From NCBI GenBank assembly GCA_008638375.1, contig CM018032.1, positions 54,418,882 through 54,482,881 on the forward strand: a stretch of 64,000 bases of DNA. Reading direction: 5' to 3'. The notes beneath the pieces are model-generated. The model ran no database searches. It was not told where the DNA came from and saw nothing but the letters and a program-made list of their open reading frames with translations. Below are positions 1 to 13,800 of this stretch, one piece after another. The translations under genes and the position numbers were made by a program. The DNA is from Nyssa sinensis. Taxonomy: Eukaryota; Streptophyta; Magnoliopsida; Cornales; Nyssaceae. Position 1 is the stretch's first letter. Every line of letters begins with the position of its first letter.

Positions 1-50
1 ATTCTATCAAAAATATTTACATAACAACATTATATTGATTTAACTCAATA

Positions 51-210
51 ATTCTATAAAAAAATATTTACACAATTAATGTGATAGCATTATATTAATT
101 TTATATCACATCAACTGTGTTAGTATTGTATTAATTTTTTATCACATGATGTGATGTAAAATCAATACAATACTACCACATCAACTATGTAAATATTTTT
201 TATAAAAGTT
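51..210. repeat. Foldback (inverted-repeat) element
   Basis: An imperfect palindrome is centred near 148. About 28 bases on each side (121-147 and 149-176) pair closely, and the outer arms (52-85 and 176-210, both rich in TATTTAC/GTAAATA) pair again. The left arm has about 30 extra bases. The shape fits a small foldback MITE or remnant. No clear target-site duplication was found, so the superfamily is unassigned. Confidence 0.5.
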
Positions 211-375
211 CTAAGTCAACCTAACATTACTCGTGCAATACATGATCTCAAGAATAAAATTAAGAGTAGTGTCGGTATATATAATGCACACATGACACGT
301 GATCTTACTCATAAAATCATGTACATTAGGAGTACTGGAACTTTTTTTCCATAGTAACGATCGATAATTATTTTT

Positions 376-450
376 AAAAGATAAATTATATATTTTTTTT
401 AATTTTTAAAATGACACTGATGTTAAGTAATTTACAAATTAAATAACATG
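376..450. repeat. Fragment of the long-TIR MITE family seen at 17.3 kb
   Basis: This stretch begins with the AGATAAATTATA motif and contains an AAATGACACTGA block, in the same order as the terminal inverted repeats of the element at 17328-17838. It looks like one end of another copy. The opposite end could not be placed with confidence. Confidence 0.35.
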
Positions 451-1509
451 TCCAACAAAACAGAAGGATTTTTAAAAACTGTAGAATATATACACAAAAA
501 TACTCTAAAATTTGCTAAAATCTCATTGAATCAATCGAATTAAAATTAAAGTAAGGATAAAGTTGAAAAATTGTAAATATAAGGGGAATAAAAATATAAT
601 TTAAAGGGTTATGATTGAAAATATTTCTAAAATGTATAAGAAAGATTGTAATTAAAAAAATTTGAGGGGGACAATTGATCTTCTGGACCTTCATTGGCTC
701 TGTTCATGACTGTAGCCAACTGTTTTACTCCAGAATTGTATGTTTAACAAACAAAACATTAATAGAAATGAATGTTCACACAATGGACAATCTCATTCAG
801 AATGGGTGTTTGTCTAGTTGTATCACTATCACTGAAAACTTTTTAGTAATGCACAATGAGAATTATCAAACTAGAAATCAAAAGCTCATACATTAGTTCA
901 AATATTACAAAAGTCTTTTAATTTATCCAATTAATTCATACAAACAAGTAGAAAAACTCAAATTATTGTAATCAATCATAATCAAACTAACAATTAATAT
1001 AAAAATAATAATGCAAAAACATCCGAAGACAGGCTTTTATTGTCATAAAAGTAATACCCAATATGATCTGAAAAATTCACATAACTTGTAAAAGAATGTG
1101 ATCCTTTTTTAAGTGTTTTGAGTAACTTGTAAGCATGCTTTCTTCTTGTAATCAAAGACAAAATTTTGGGGAACAAACTCTAGAGTGCTTTTGATATGAA
1201 TAATACTATACAATTCTTTCAAACTTTACACTAAATAAGGATATTTCAAACTTTAGACTCAAAAAAAATGTTTCATGTGATGTGATAACTTTACATCACC
1301 TACCCAACAACTACCCAACAGATCATTGAGTGATGGACAGTCAATGTGGAAGTTCTTTTAGACAAATTTCTTGAAAAGCATAACATAACTCGTATGAAAC
1401 AACAAAGGAAAACTTGCTTTAGGAACACACGCAATTGAATTGTATGAATGGCGAAGGAAAAAGAAAAGTTTATATTCCTTTACAAATTATAGGGAAAAAA
1501 AAAAAAGAA
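451..1509. other. AT-rich spacer downstream of KCBP
   Basis: No gene can be supported here. The open frames present are short, lack homology I recognise and sit in AT-rich sequence. This is the 3' flank of the KCBP gene. Confidence 0.6.
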
Positions 1510-1804
1510 TTATCATTTCACATTCATGAATATGGATTCAACAGTAAATGGAAAGCAAAATATACATGCATTTATATACAACATCAGTGTATAACCTTCT
1601 AAGCCTAGTATAGCCCCTCCGGCCCTGGCAAAATTCTGAGAGAGAAAATGGATCCCACCATAATATAGTGACTCAAAGACAATCAAATGCGATGTGGTTG
1701 ATGTTGTCAAAGTCCTCAATGCATCCGCCTTGAATCTCAGCCCAGTAATCAGCAAGATAATTCCTAGCCTGAAAAAGTGGAAGCCCCAAGTCAACTATTA
1801 CAAT
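1510..1804 (-). other. Probable 3' untranslated region of KCBP
   Basis: The sequence immediately follows the KCBP stop codon (1805-1807, read on the minus strand). It is less AT-rich than the flank beyond 1500. An open frame of 93 codons lies inside it but shows no recognisable domain and is probably chance. The polyadenylation site was not defined. Confidence 0.5.
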
Positions 1805-4800
1805 TTACGTGGAATGTCGATTATCAGTCTTCTCTCTCACTGACTGCTCTTCTTGGATCTCTTCCAAATCTTCTTCATCAGCCTTCCTACCTGCCTGCTC
1901 CTTCCAATACGCAACCAGCTTCTTCAAACGAGCCACTTCCTTTGACGATACATTTTTGCTTGGATCATTTACAATTGCAGCGAACTCTTGATGCATACCT
2001 GAATTACACGGGAACCAACAACGTAAAGATAAAGTTACTTCTAGAGAATGACCTTTTTTCTTCGATAAATCAATGCTAAAAATATGTGCACATAATTGAA
2101 TAATGCACCAAGTAAAATTCAAAATCAGAAAGCCAGTAATAAAATCAACACAAAAATGCATGCCTAATGTTAAAACTATAATTATGAAGTTAGCCTCCAT
2201 ATGAGTAGGCAAGAATATAAAGGGATCCAATAAAACTATTTCAAAAGATGAACAATAATTAAGTTGCTTTTATTTGTAACTCAAAAATATGACTTTGTGA
2301 CAAACACTAATTTAAATTTATTTTTTCCTCTGGATTTATCATAGGAACTGAATTGTAGGGATATATTCTACAGGGGTATGATCTCTTTCTAGAACTCGTG
2401 CATAACAATTGACATGCCAAAATTAATCAAACTATTTACAACTACTATACTTCCCACGATCTTTGACCAATTCAATCACACATCACTCGACACCCAACTT
2501 TGAGAAAAATTAGGGAGTTCAACATAAGAGAATATAATTGCACGTAACAGATAAAAGAGCATACGTCAGAGAATTGTAAGTCTCATCCAAGTTTGATTCA
2601 GCTGGAGATATGTTCACGAACATCAGTGTTTTAGCATTACCCCCAAGTGAATCACTCATTAACATTGTCAACTTGTGATTCCTATAGGGTATGTGTTGAC
2701 TGACAGAAGACAGAGCACTAATAACATCCCCAAGTGCTGAAAGTGATTTATTGATGCTTTGAGCTTCCTTGAGTTGACTACCAGAAGAGCCTGACTTTTT
2801 CACTCTTTCAGAACCAGCAAGGTCTACAAAACTCAGCTGCAGGAGATGTTACAATGGTCAGATGAGATAGATAGACAAGTGAATCTTCAAACCAACAAAA
2901 AGCACAATGAATTACTCCAGCTTTAAAGCCTTCTATCATTAGAATTTCTATTTTTCAGTAGCATGACCATGCTTCTTTAAATTCTGGAGAAAGGACAACG
3001 GAAAAAAAAGAAAGTGGCGAGGGGAATGCATGTTCATGTACTTGTCCTACGATCACGGAAGTATGCATCATAATGTACCAAAATATAAGATATTGTGAAC
3101 ACTAATGATAATACCTTTCCTCTGGCAACAGATTGTGTTTGAAGATTGGTACTCTCAATAACAACCGAAAGTATCAGATGAGATCTTGAACTCTGTTCAT
3201 TCATTAGAGTCCCAGTTGTATGACGTTGTTCAGATCCTCTCTGAATAATGCTTTTTAATTCCTCATACGTGGAAATAGATACAACAGTCACATTTTCTAC
3301 AGATACCATGCCCTATACATTTCAACACAACCAATTATTACAGCCACTAACTAGAAAGAGTTTACATCAGCCAAACAAGAATGACCAAATTTAAAATGAG
3401 CATTAATATGAAGATAAATTAGATAAAACTACTCTTGAATATGTTATATGTATCAAAAACACCTAACGTATAGAGTTGGTCGATCACCAACTGACATATA
3501 AAACATAATCACCTTTGAATCTTTTTTAATATCTAGTTTCAAGCGCTTTGCATTCTTTGGTAGTAAAAGATCTACCAATGTATCTTGATATAACTCCACC
3601 ATATATACCTGCATCAGTCCATGATTGGTCAGAAGTAATTAGAAAAAACAAAGTTGAAACAAAGAACACTACTCAAATTTAACTTGAATTGGAAGAAAAA
3701 ATATTTTAAAAGAAGATAGGAGAGCTTTTATTGATAATCTAATAAATAAGACACATACATGAGAACTGAACTTCTGTGGGGAAGTACTACTGTTCAAGCT
3801 CATAAATGAAACGACTCTAATATTTATTAACCCAACATAAACTCTGACAAATCCCAAAAATGTCAATTTGGATTTGAATTGACAGGAAAACATATGAATA
3901 GGAGAGGTTTTATTGGTAATCAAATAAATAAGACAACATATACATTAGAGTTTAATTTCTGTGGGGAAGTACCATTCATGCTCATACATGAAACGACTCA
4001 ACGATGTATTCACCCAACATCAAATTCAACAAGTCCTAAAAATGTCAATTTATTGAGTTCTTCAAACTAGCCATATTTATCAATTTTGAGGCCATTGTTT
4101 GCTATAAATTTCCCAAGTATTCACAGTTGTTACCTTCAAGGAAAATGAGAATTTGTTACTGTCCCGCTTCAGAATTTTAAAAAGTTCAGATGTAGCTCTT
4201 GGAGTAAGTCCAGGATTGCTGCCAGATCCATAAATTGTAAATGTCTTCCCAGAACCAGTTTGGCCATATGCAAATATGCACACGTTATATCCATCTACAG
4301 CAGATTGCACCAAATACTGCATCAATAAAATAAAAAAATAATCAGATAAAACTATAGTATTTCATAATATTACAACTAACCTACAAAATTTCCGGATAAC
4401 AGATTACTAGCAAAAATGCTCAGTGTTAAAAAAATTGTTATATATTTAATTGAACTTGCCCTTGTATCTTCAAAAACATCTTCCTGGGTAGCATTGCCAT
4501 CAAAAACACGATCATAAAGATGTTGCTTTCGTTTTTTCATCTCTCCATAGATGTTCAACTGTGAACTCATCAAGACTTGTAAGCACATTTCTTTCTTTCT
4601 CAACAATCTCTTTTTCACTAAGAGGCCTTAATCGACAAAAGACTCTAATCTTGCCTTTCATATCTGAGATGGATGCAAGGTTGGACAATGAGTTGGTGTC
4701 ATTCATAAAGAAATGTGAATTATTATGGACAGCACAAATTAAAACGTAATATTTCAGCATTACTAGAAAAAGAAAAAAGAAGGCAATGTGTACCTTCAAT

Positions 4801-7800
4801 TGTATTAAAATATCGTTTCCTTAAAATTTGTTCTTCCTTGTAAAGCGCTTCCAACTCGGCCAACTGAGCACCTTGCATCTTCAAAATTGCAGCAGTTTGC
4901 TCATTCTTTCTATCAATGTCCTAAAAGCAAGAACTTGTTTGTTAGAACTGTTTTCAATGCATAAGTATTCGTATGCAAAACAAAACCAAAATAATAAGAC
5001 AATCAATATCAAGAACAGAAAGATTATTATATTTTCCCATAATAATAGTACGAAAATGAATATTTTGATACACAATCACCACCTCTTTCATTTCTCTTAG
5101 CTCCTCTAATTCCTTTAAATTACTTTGCAACGTAGACAATTCTGAATCCTTAATTGCAAGAGTTGACTCTGCCACACCCAAGTCTTGTTTCACATCTTCC
5201 AACTTCTTTTCAAGTTCAACAACTCTAAGCCTCAACGCATTGCATTCTTGTTCTAAATTCCTCACAAGAATTTCCACCTGCATTTCGACGGCCACAGGAG
5301 ATCAATATCTTCACCACATGAACACACACATACATTTGTTATAACAAGGAAGAAAAAAAAAGGTAATTGTTACCTCATCGGATTTCTTCTTTTCAAGCCT
5401 TAAAATTTTCTCTTCCAGTAATTTTTTTTCATTCGCCAGTCTCTTTGTAGTTTCTTCTGCTGCACGTAAATCTGCACTGCGCACTTTTAGTTCATCTTGG
5501 ATCTTATTCAACACCTGTGTAAACGTTAATGAGAATTTAAATTACTTGGACCATCACAAACCAAGCAATAGATATCCACAATATGAAAATGAAAAGATCC
5601 AAACACATGGATTTACCCCAGGTGAATTGCTACAAAAGATGTCTCAGAAACACTTGGATAAACCCTAAAGATAATGAACCAGACATCTGATCTGACAATG
5701 AACATAAATATATATTTTCACCAAGAATACCTGGTTATTGGCTTCAATTAACTCCTTTTTAGCCTTTGTCTCAATACCTGGACCCTTTAGCTTTTGCCAA
5801 CCTTGCTTCCATACTCTGCTTCTCCAACAGTGCAGCCTATTACGTAGGAAACCAATATTGGGATGAGAAAAATAAAGGAACAGATTAGAAAGCCAATATT
5901 ATAAGCATAGCTATACTCACCTGAAGTTCAGAATCCTTTTCATTGCACAAAGATCTGAATTTATCACTTTCACAAGTAACTTCAGCCAAGTTTTGCTTCT
6001 CAGATCTCAAGAGATCTTTCAAGCTCTCCAATTCTTCATGCATTTTAACTAGTTGCTTTTGTTTTTCACGGAAATCTTCCAACAACTGCATGAACAAACC
6101 CAGATGACTAATCTCAACTAAAAATTCCGTAAGAGAGATTCAAACAACAAAATTTCATTTTCATCACATATGAAGCAGCTGCTTTGCAACATGAAGACCT
6201 AACTAATACACTTTGAATGACGTCTTTTAGCAAATTAAAACTGAACATAGGTAAGGATGGATCATTATGCACAAATCAACCTAAATCTAAACAAAACCAC
6301 ACAATATTGACAAAGATATATGAGTAACACATTGATTTTTTTTCTTTTTTCCCCTCTTTTCAAAAAAGGAAAACTTAAAATGAGTACGCTTTTCTACCCA
6401 CACAGGTCTTGCCGGCAATGGATTGCAAAATAATAATAAAATAATAACAAATAAATAAACAATCAAATGCATCTAAGGTACATTTTCCCTAAACCAAAGA
6501 TACCCCTTTTTGATTGTTAGATAAAAACACATCCTTAACTCCACCCCGCCCTCTTGGATGGCATGCCAGCACTTTGTAACTGTGCTACAACAGCTTTGAC
6601 CCTCAAAATAAGATACCCTTGGAGATTCATTTCCCATCCCCCACTGTGGATAAAAGGGCTTTGGAGACATGATAGTGTGCTTTTTATTTACTCCACATTT
6701 ATCTCAACATCATGCCACTGCTCTACAGTTGATAATTGAACACATTACTTCTTTTCTCTGTGTTCAAAAAAAAAAAGAGCTTGATCAGACCATCCAAAGT
6801 ACTTACTTGATTAGCATTTTTTTGAGATTCTTCGAGAGCTTTGGACAATTCCTCGACACGTTTCTCATTGACATCCACACTAGGAGGCTTTAAGTTAGCA
6901 GAAAGATCTCCATTTATTGACCCGGTAGCAGCCGACCGTGCTTTAGAGTAGCGGCGTAACATGACATCATTTATATGTGTCTGAAGAGCAACACAAATTT
7001 CCTCTCCCTGCATTAAATGAAGAAAAATCAATGTTAACTTACAAATAAAACAATATCAAGGAGGGCCTAAAACTCCAAATGTGAAATGCTAGCATAATCA
7101 ATTCAAAGAGGTGTAACCTGCTTGGTTTCAAACTGAAATATGTGTAAGACACCAGCAACTCTCATCTTAAAAAATACAGCAGTATTGCTGCTACCAAATT
7201 GCATTATGTCTCTTAACTCAGCAGAATGCAGATATTCTTTTGGAACTGGGCGGAAAAAGTGAACCTGTGGGCAAATACGTAATCATATTCACGTTCAGCA
7301 GTCACTAAATTTGCAACTGAAAATACAAATCTTTAGAGTAATGTTACTAGTAGAATAGTTTAAGACTCACCCCGCGCTTATTAATGCCCAAAATAATCCT
7401 TCCAGGCAGAAGCCCAATGGGATCATCAATCTTGCGAACACTAAAGAAAACTGAATTCCCATAAGGAAGAGTTCTCAAGATCCGCAGGAATTGCTGTCTT
7501 GCGTCATCTTTTGTCAGATTTTCCTACACAGCAATAGAAACAACTTTAAAAGGACAAAAAATGTCATCAAAATATTGTTGTTAACAGCTCTTAATATATC
7601 TTTCAATAGCAATAAGCCTAACAATGAAAGCTAATATATGAGCAAATAAGGTCAGAGACCCAACCAAAACATGAAATTAAGGAAAAAGAAAAATTAAAGG
7701 AAAAAAAATGAGATGTAACAATTAAATTGTTACTACTCAAGAACTCTTAAGACAGATCAGGTTATGGTGAGAGGTCCCCTGAGATATGCTCAATGGGGAT

Positions 7801-10800
7801 CAAAGACGCTCGAGGTAGCCAAAGTGGACAATCGGAATCAGATCCTTCTTCAGATTACGGAAAGAGGTCAGGGCAGTGTTCGATGCCTGCATGTCGATGG
7901 CGAAAGGGTTCCGCTGGTTGTGTGACCAGATGGCGGAGATGGGGAGACAGGAGGAGTTCGGAGAAACAGGAGTCTTAGAATAATGAGATGAACAAGCAAG
8001 GAAGGAACATATGTTAAGACTGACGAGTCTAATGGTGAAAGGAGGTTCTTAAGCTATGTTCCAGAGGTGGATAGGAGAGGAGGATGGCAAAGGGTGGCTA
8101 AGAAATTTAGGGATTTGGCCGCTTCAATTCAGGGGAAGGAGGTTCGGCTTCAACAATCCTTAAAGGAGGTAGTGGTACAAAAAGGATGGCCGGAAACAAA
8201 GTTACAGATACGTAAAGGTACAGAGCAGGTTCGGGGAGATGTGGTGGAGTTTTCATCTTGCCATGATACAAAAGTGTCTGGTAGGCCGGGCTGGGGTGCT
8301 GAAGTTTCCTGTGACGGAGGAGATGGTGCAGCAGTGGGTGGACAGATGGTCGGAGGTGCCGACGGGAGTCAAAGTACCAGAGGTGCATAGGGGTTGCTTC
8401 CTATTTGGATTACCATCAGTAGAAGAGGCAAAGAGAATCTGGAAGAGGGAGTGGGTCTTATTGTATTTTGGGCTAAAGAGGAATTTCCAATGTATTTAAA
8501 CTCTTTTATAGATTTTTTGGAGAACCTAAGGCATTTATTTTGTAGCCTTAGTTCCTTTTTGTAACTATGGGTTGCCCCCCTCAGGGCACTTGTTTATAAT
8601 ACCAATACATTTACTGATGAAAAAATAATAATTGTTATACTCAATTTGATTATTGATAAAAGAAAATTGTCACTATGGATCTGACAAGTGGAGTATTTTT
8701 TTTCTCCATTAGAAAATAATTTTTGGGGTTTCCAAATGTTGTAGGTGGGTTCAATTGAAAAGAGAGATGACATTCAAAAATGGTAGAACTTAGGGCTCAA
8801 TGGACCCTAGATTGGTGAAGAACAAAGCAGGCTGCTGCAGAACAAGACTGGAAAACAAGGCAGTGGGGATTGGAGAAATACACAGCAGAATGACAATCTA
8901 ATGTTCCCTAACTAGTAGTGTTGTGATCTAGGGGTGATATTTATAGGTGTACTAGGGCCACTAGCACATGTTAGGTAGCTAGGGTTTTTTCAGCAATTGC
9001 ACTAAGGTGCCACGTCTCCCTTTCCCTTAGTGAGTAGGTCATGAAGCAATTACAGCAGTGGAATGGAAAAGCCTAGCCACTTTTCGTGACTTATTCCGTG
9101 GGTAAGATGTCTTATAGTTTTCATCACATTGCAGCCTTGAAGGCGTCCACCATAACTGTGGGTTCCACAGCACTCTGCAATGGATGACCATGAACATGGA
9201 CCACTGCATGCCATAACGGGCCCACAGTGATCACTCTACTAGGCTCAGTGCCCCGTGGCCACTACCTTGAGCCCGGCAAGTGTTACTTGGGTGACCTCTT
9301 TTTTTTTATCATTGATTTTTTGAGTAGATTGGCCATGCCAGATGAAACAAAATGTTAGACAATAGAAACAACAAACTCATATAATGTGTGACCAGAATGA
9401 CAATGTTGAGATTGATGCATGGTAAGATAAAAAAAATGTATATATAACTAAAAATGAATACATTTCTGAGATGGTGGAAGTAACACCTATAGGAGATAAA
9501 ATGAGAGAACCAATTAAGGTGATTGGGCCATATGCTAAGAAAACCAATAACTAAACCCGTGACCAGTAAGAAAGAGTGTCATGGCTCACATTGACGGTCA
9601 TGCTAGGGGAAGGGGGAGAAATCCAAATTAACTTAGGTTGAGATATTAGGTTGAGTTAGGAAAGAAAGATATAAGAGCATATTTAACTCAGTAGATGGCC
9701 TGAGGTAATGCAAAATGGTTTAATAGGATTCATGCACCTGACCCAAATAGTTGGGATAAGACTTTGTTAACTTGAGTCTAATTATGCAAAGCAAGATATT
9801 CTCTCACAAACAAGGAATTCTAAAACATTGAATCTTACCAGTGAACGATAACGAGAAAGTATATCCAACTCCCATTCCCGCTTTGCTCGAGTAATTGCAA
9901 TTTGCCTGGGTAGAAATCGCTCCAGAAGTGATGTCCAATCACTGAAAATTTGTAAACTTTTAAGAGTAAAAAATCACTAGGGATGTAGTAGTTGAGAGGC
10001 AAAGTAACATCATATACCAAAACAGAAACAAGTTGAATAGTAATCAGTGTTAACAATTCAACAGAAAATAATAACAGACTGAATAATATAAACCATAAGA
10101 TATGAAGTCAAACACTTAAATAGAAAGTAACAAGCAGACAGAACAAAAAAAAAAAAGAAAAAAAAAAGGAAAGAAAACTGACGTGCAAGTTTCAGGGTTA
10201 ACAACAAATCCAATTTCAACCAAGATTTGCAATGCAGACATCTGTGCAGCGTCATCTCTTCCAACAGGATAATTGCCCAATATATAATCATGTTGCATCT
10301 GTGATAGTATAACCAGACAGCACCATATCCAGGAGTAAGAACTAACTAAAACTTTAAACATGAAATGCTGAATATCAACAACCAGCTAAAGTAACTGAAA
10401 ACAAACCCAAAGCAAAATTACATACTTGAACGTAGGATAACTGCACAAACATTGGGTCTGCTACAGCTTCATCTGACTCCCGAAATAATTTTTTCTTGAA
10501 AGTCAGTTTGCAGTGCAAAATTTCTCCTTTACTCCGGTCCTTTGCTGCCTTGAATTCCGCCAGAAGATCCCCAATGTATTTGTTATCATCTAACCCAATA
10601 TACTCCTCTGATAGCACATCAAAGTGCATTTTAGCGCATAACTATCTCAGAAAATTTTAACTTGGAAAAAAATAGAGGAGGTGAAATGGATACCATTTCC
10701 TGGATCAGGCGATTTAGAACCAGTGACAACTTTACGGCACTCGTACAGACTGAAGCTAGAATACGTTGACAATTTAATTATTCCTGCAAGCTCCTGAAGT

Positions 10801-13800
10801 TATATGCTGTTAAGCAATACTAAAGTGCTAGAAGAACTCAATGAAGAGCAAAAAGAAAATACACACCAGCATTAAGCAAAAAAGAACAGTAGAAAAACTT
10901 TCCATCATTTAACTGACAGAATTAATGAGACGGGCAGAGAGCAGCAAAACAGAAAAAGCAGATGTAATGTTGATCAATGACCAGGAAGAGGAGGAGGAGG
11001 AAGAAGAAGAAGAGAGACCAAAATAGATAAAATCCAATATTCGCTATTCAATTCAATACGCTAAAACTAAAACTCCACATCCATCAAGCCTCTATCTATA
11101 GGCAAGCCAATTTTACCAAAGTAAAAACTAACAAAATAAATAAAAATTACCCTGAAATTAAGAAAACATAAAATAACTACAGCTAAATCCTAGGTTCTAA
11201 TTTTAAATCCCATGTCTATCATCCAATGCCTTTGTGTTCCCCCCCATCAAAAGTTTATCCCTGCCACATCAGCCAACAAAATGCCAGAGCAGAAAACAAG
11301 TTTGGACTACGATCTCCCTCTGCAAATACTTCAAGCCTAATGCAGAATCTTTGCGTTTGGATATGTTTCCAAAACACAATCCCTCTTATCCTATAATTTG
11401 AAATACTGTTTGGATACAATGACGTGAAAAGCACTCTTAGAGAAGTTGAAACAAATGCATCAGTCATTCCATTTTATACTACCCTATATTTCACATAGTA
11501 TCATTAAGAAAAGAGTACACGAATTTCAAGGTCACCTTTTTCTATCTTCACAAAGCACCAAAATGATTATTTTATTGAGCTCAAATTACAAACAATGAAT
11601 GATGATGCAAAAGGTCCTAGCAGGGCAGAGGTGCTTTGAGATGACATGATATGCAAAACCCACGGTACAAAAGAATGACACAACAGACTATTCTGAAATG
11701 TGTGCCTGTTAACAGTAGAAAGCCGGTAGCAGGCGAAAGCATTTAAATCAATGCGCTGCATCAAGCAATGACATTTAGACTGTTTTGAGATGTGCACGTG
11801 TCAAGTAGTATGGCCAAAAATAAATTAAAGCCAACCGGTTGCAAGTAAAGGCAATTAAAGTAATGCCACCGGTCAAACAAATGAAGAGGAGTGTGCAGAA
11901 GCAACTGACACTCCAAATCATTAAATTTTGGGAATCTGTGCCCATAATTTCCAACTCTCTTTCATTCAAATTATCATATCCAAACATATTTTCACAATTT
12001 TTAAAAATTTAATTACAATATTCATAAACACATTATAAAAACATTCTATAAAAAAATCATATCTGAATCACTGTCCAAACGCATGAATTTCAAACTTAAA
12101 TTTGGAAATACACTGATGATATCTTGCCATTAATAGTTGAAAATTCTAAAGAAAGATCCCATATCCAAGTTTTTTGCTTTACAAAGATCCTCAGAGGAAA
12201 CATTAAAGCACACCAATCTTATCTGTTAAATGAAATATATGATGCCTCCACGCTTTTCCTGAGAAACAAGAAGACAAAGACCTTTCTTGTAATAACTGGC
12301 CATTGTGGCCAAAAAGATGGCTGAACCTCTTAACTTGCTCTATGATAATGTGAAAGAATGTTTTGAGACAATAGCAGCACATCCCACGGAAATTTGGACA
12401 AACTGCAATGGATGATTTTTTATGATGATGATAATTTTTGATAAGCAATAGTGGCATATTAGCTGTAGTAGAAATAATACTAGTAGCAGTAGCAGCAGTA
12501 CTTTATTATTATTATTATAAAAGAACTCAAAAATGTGTGCCACATATCAACCTTGTGAAACATTTTGGATTTCAAATTATTATGTAGATTTTTTCTCATA
12601 TCTGATCAAGAAAATGTTCCCTTCAATTGATTCAAGGTTCCTTCCCACAGAGCTTAAGCAGCCTAAGGACTAGGCTAGATAAGGTTCTGTCAATGTCAAT
12701 GTCAATGTCAATCACTATTATAAAAACTAGAAGCTGATTAAATTCAATTGCCTTTGTGTATCAATACCCTTCGACACTAAGGTCCAGGCAGTTGTTGTGT
12801 GCCAAAAGGGGATACCATTGAGACAAAAACTATGGAAATTCCACAGAACTAGTTCAGCAGTTACAAAGAGTGGTCCCATTATCCCATATCCAATGGTGTA
12901 TATCTTAGGGTAGTTGATATTTAGCCCCATTTTTTTTTCTTTTAACCTCAGGTAAATTCCTAATAGGTCCAATAATATACTCGGTCTGCCCTTTCTAAAA
13001 GTGTATAAGTATTAGTTGGCTCACTAGTTCCCTTGTCTAAACCCTATTTTGTATCTCTTATTCTTTTAAATTAAGTTCTTTTCTTCCCACATATACGTAC
13101 ATTATATACATACAAAACGATGAGCGAGGTTAAATAGTACCTCAACAGCATCAGCTACAGTCGTCGCCAAATCATAAGTAATTTCTTCAAAAGTTTCATC
13201 CAAGAAAAACACTATCGTTGTAAGCCTTTTACCAATCAAAAGAGCTTCAATCTCCTCACGGCCAGGTATTGTATGTCTAGGTCCAGCCTTAACAGAACGC
13301 TTCAAAGCATTTAATGTGTTTAGTGCAAGGACTTGGACCTCAGAATCAGTGCTCGCACCATGGGCTACATTATGAACATATTCTGTTAAATATCCACCAA
13401 TGTCCTTGCTAGGAGGCATGCAGGATGCACATAAATACATTAACTCCCATGCTTTAATCAAACATTTCCTGTATTTTGAAAGCAACAAGGAGTAAACACA
13501 TTTTTACCATATAAGTAAATGAATAATAAAGCACACATCAAGAAAACGGATTAGTTAGTTCAAGCACAAGCAATTTCTGCAAAAGGAAATATGCATACCT
13601 ATCAGGATTGTTCCTTGTTTGCTTCGAAATTTGTGCAAAAAGTTCATCTCTAAGCTCAGAACGCTTCAAAACCTGCTTATATAGTTTACCAACAAGTTCA
13701 ATACGTTCCTCTAAGCTCGTTGGAATTACTCGATCAGATGAATCAGCTCCCATGTACTTCAAAATGATCTGGAACAGTTTGATTGCCCGACTTACTAGAT

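Larger units (their letters stand above)
1805..4663 (-). other. KCBP exons 18-23: kinesin motor and calmodulin-binding tail
   Basis: The motor starts with [14 protein letters not shown]. The P-loop GQTGSGKT is in exon 19, switch I (NEQSSRSH) in exon 21 and switch II (DLAGSE) in exon 22. Exon 23 holds the C-terminal segment [16 protein letters not shown], the family's calmodulin-binding helix, followed by an acidic tail. All nucleotide-binding motifs are intact. Two exons are one base too long: exon 18 (204, expected 203) at a run of six T's (4532-4537), and exon 23 (194, expected 193) near 1979-1982. Read literally, the second would end translation before the calmodulin-binding helix. Confidence 0.93.
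6807..10793 (-). other. KCBP exons 6-12: FERM domain
   Basis: Seven exons (about residues 310-643) encode the FERM lobes and the start of the neck. Landmarks are [94 protein letters not shown] and [20 protein letters not shown]. All lengths and junction phases are consistent. The intron between exons 9 and 10 (7524-9838) holds LINE debris, and the one between exons 5 and 6 (10794-13140) holds another repeat. Both are about 2.3 kb, whereas the other introns are mostly under 1 kb. Confidence 0.93.

Noticed and set aside
675..896. 73-codon open frame near the left edge
   Set aside because: No recognisable motif, AT-rich context, no splice or codon-use support.
1513..1794. 93-codon open frame after the KCBP stop
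   Set aside because: It sits in the expected 3' UTR and has no homology that I recognise.
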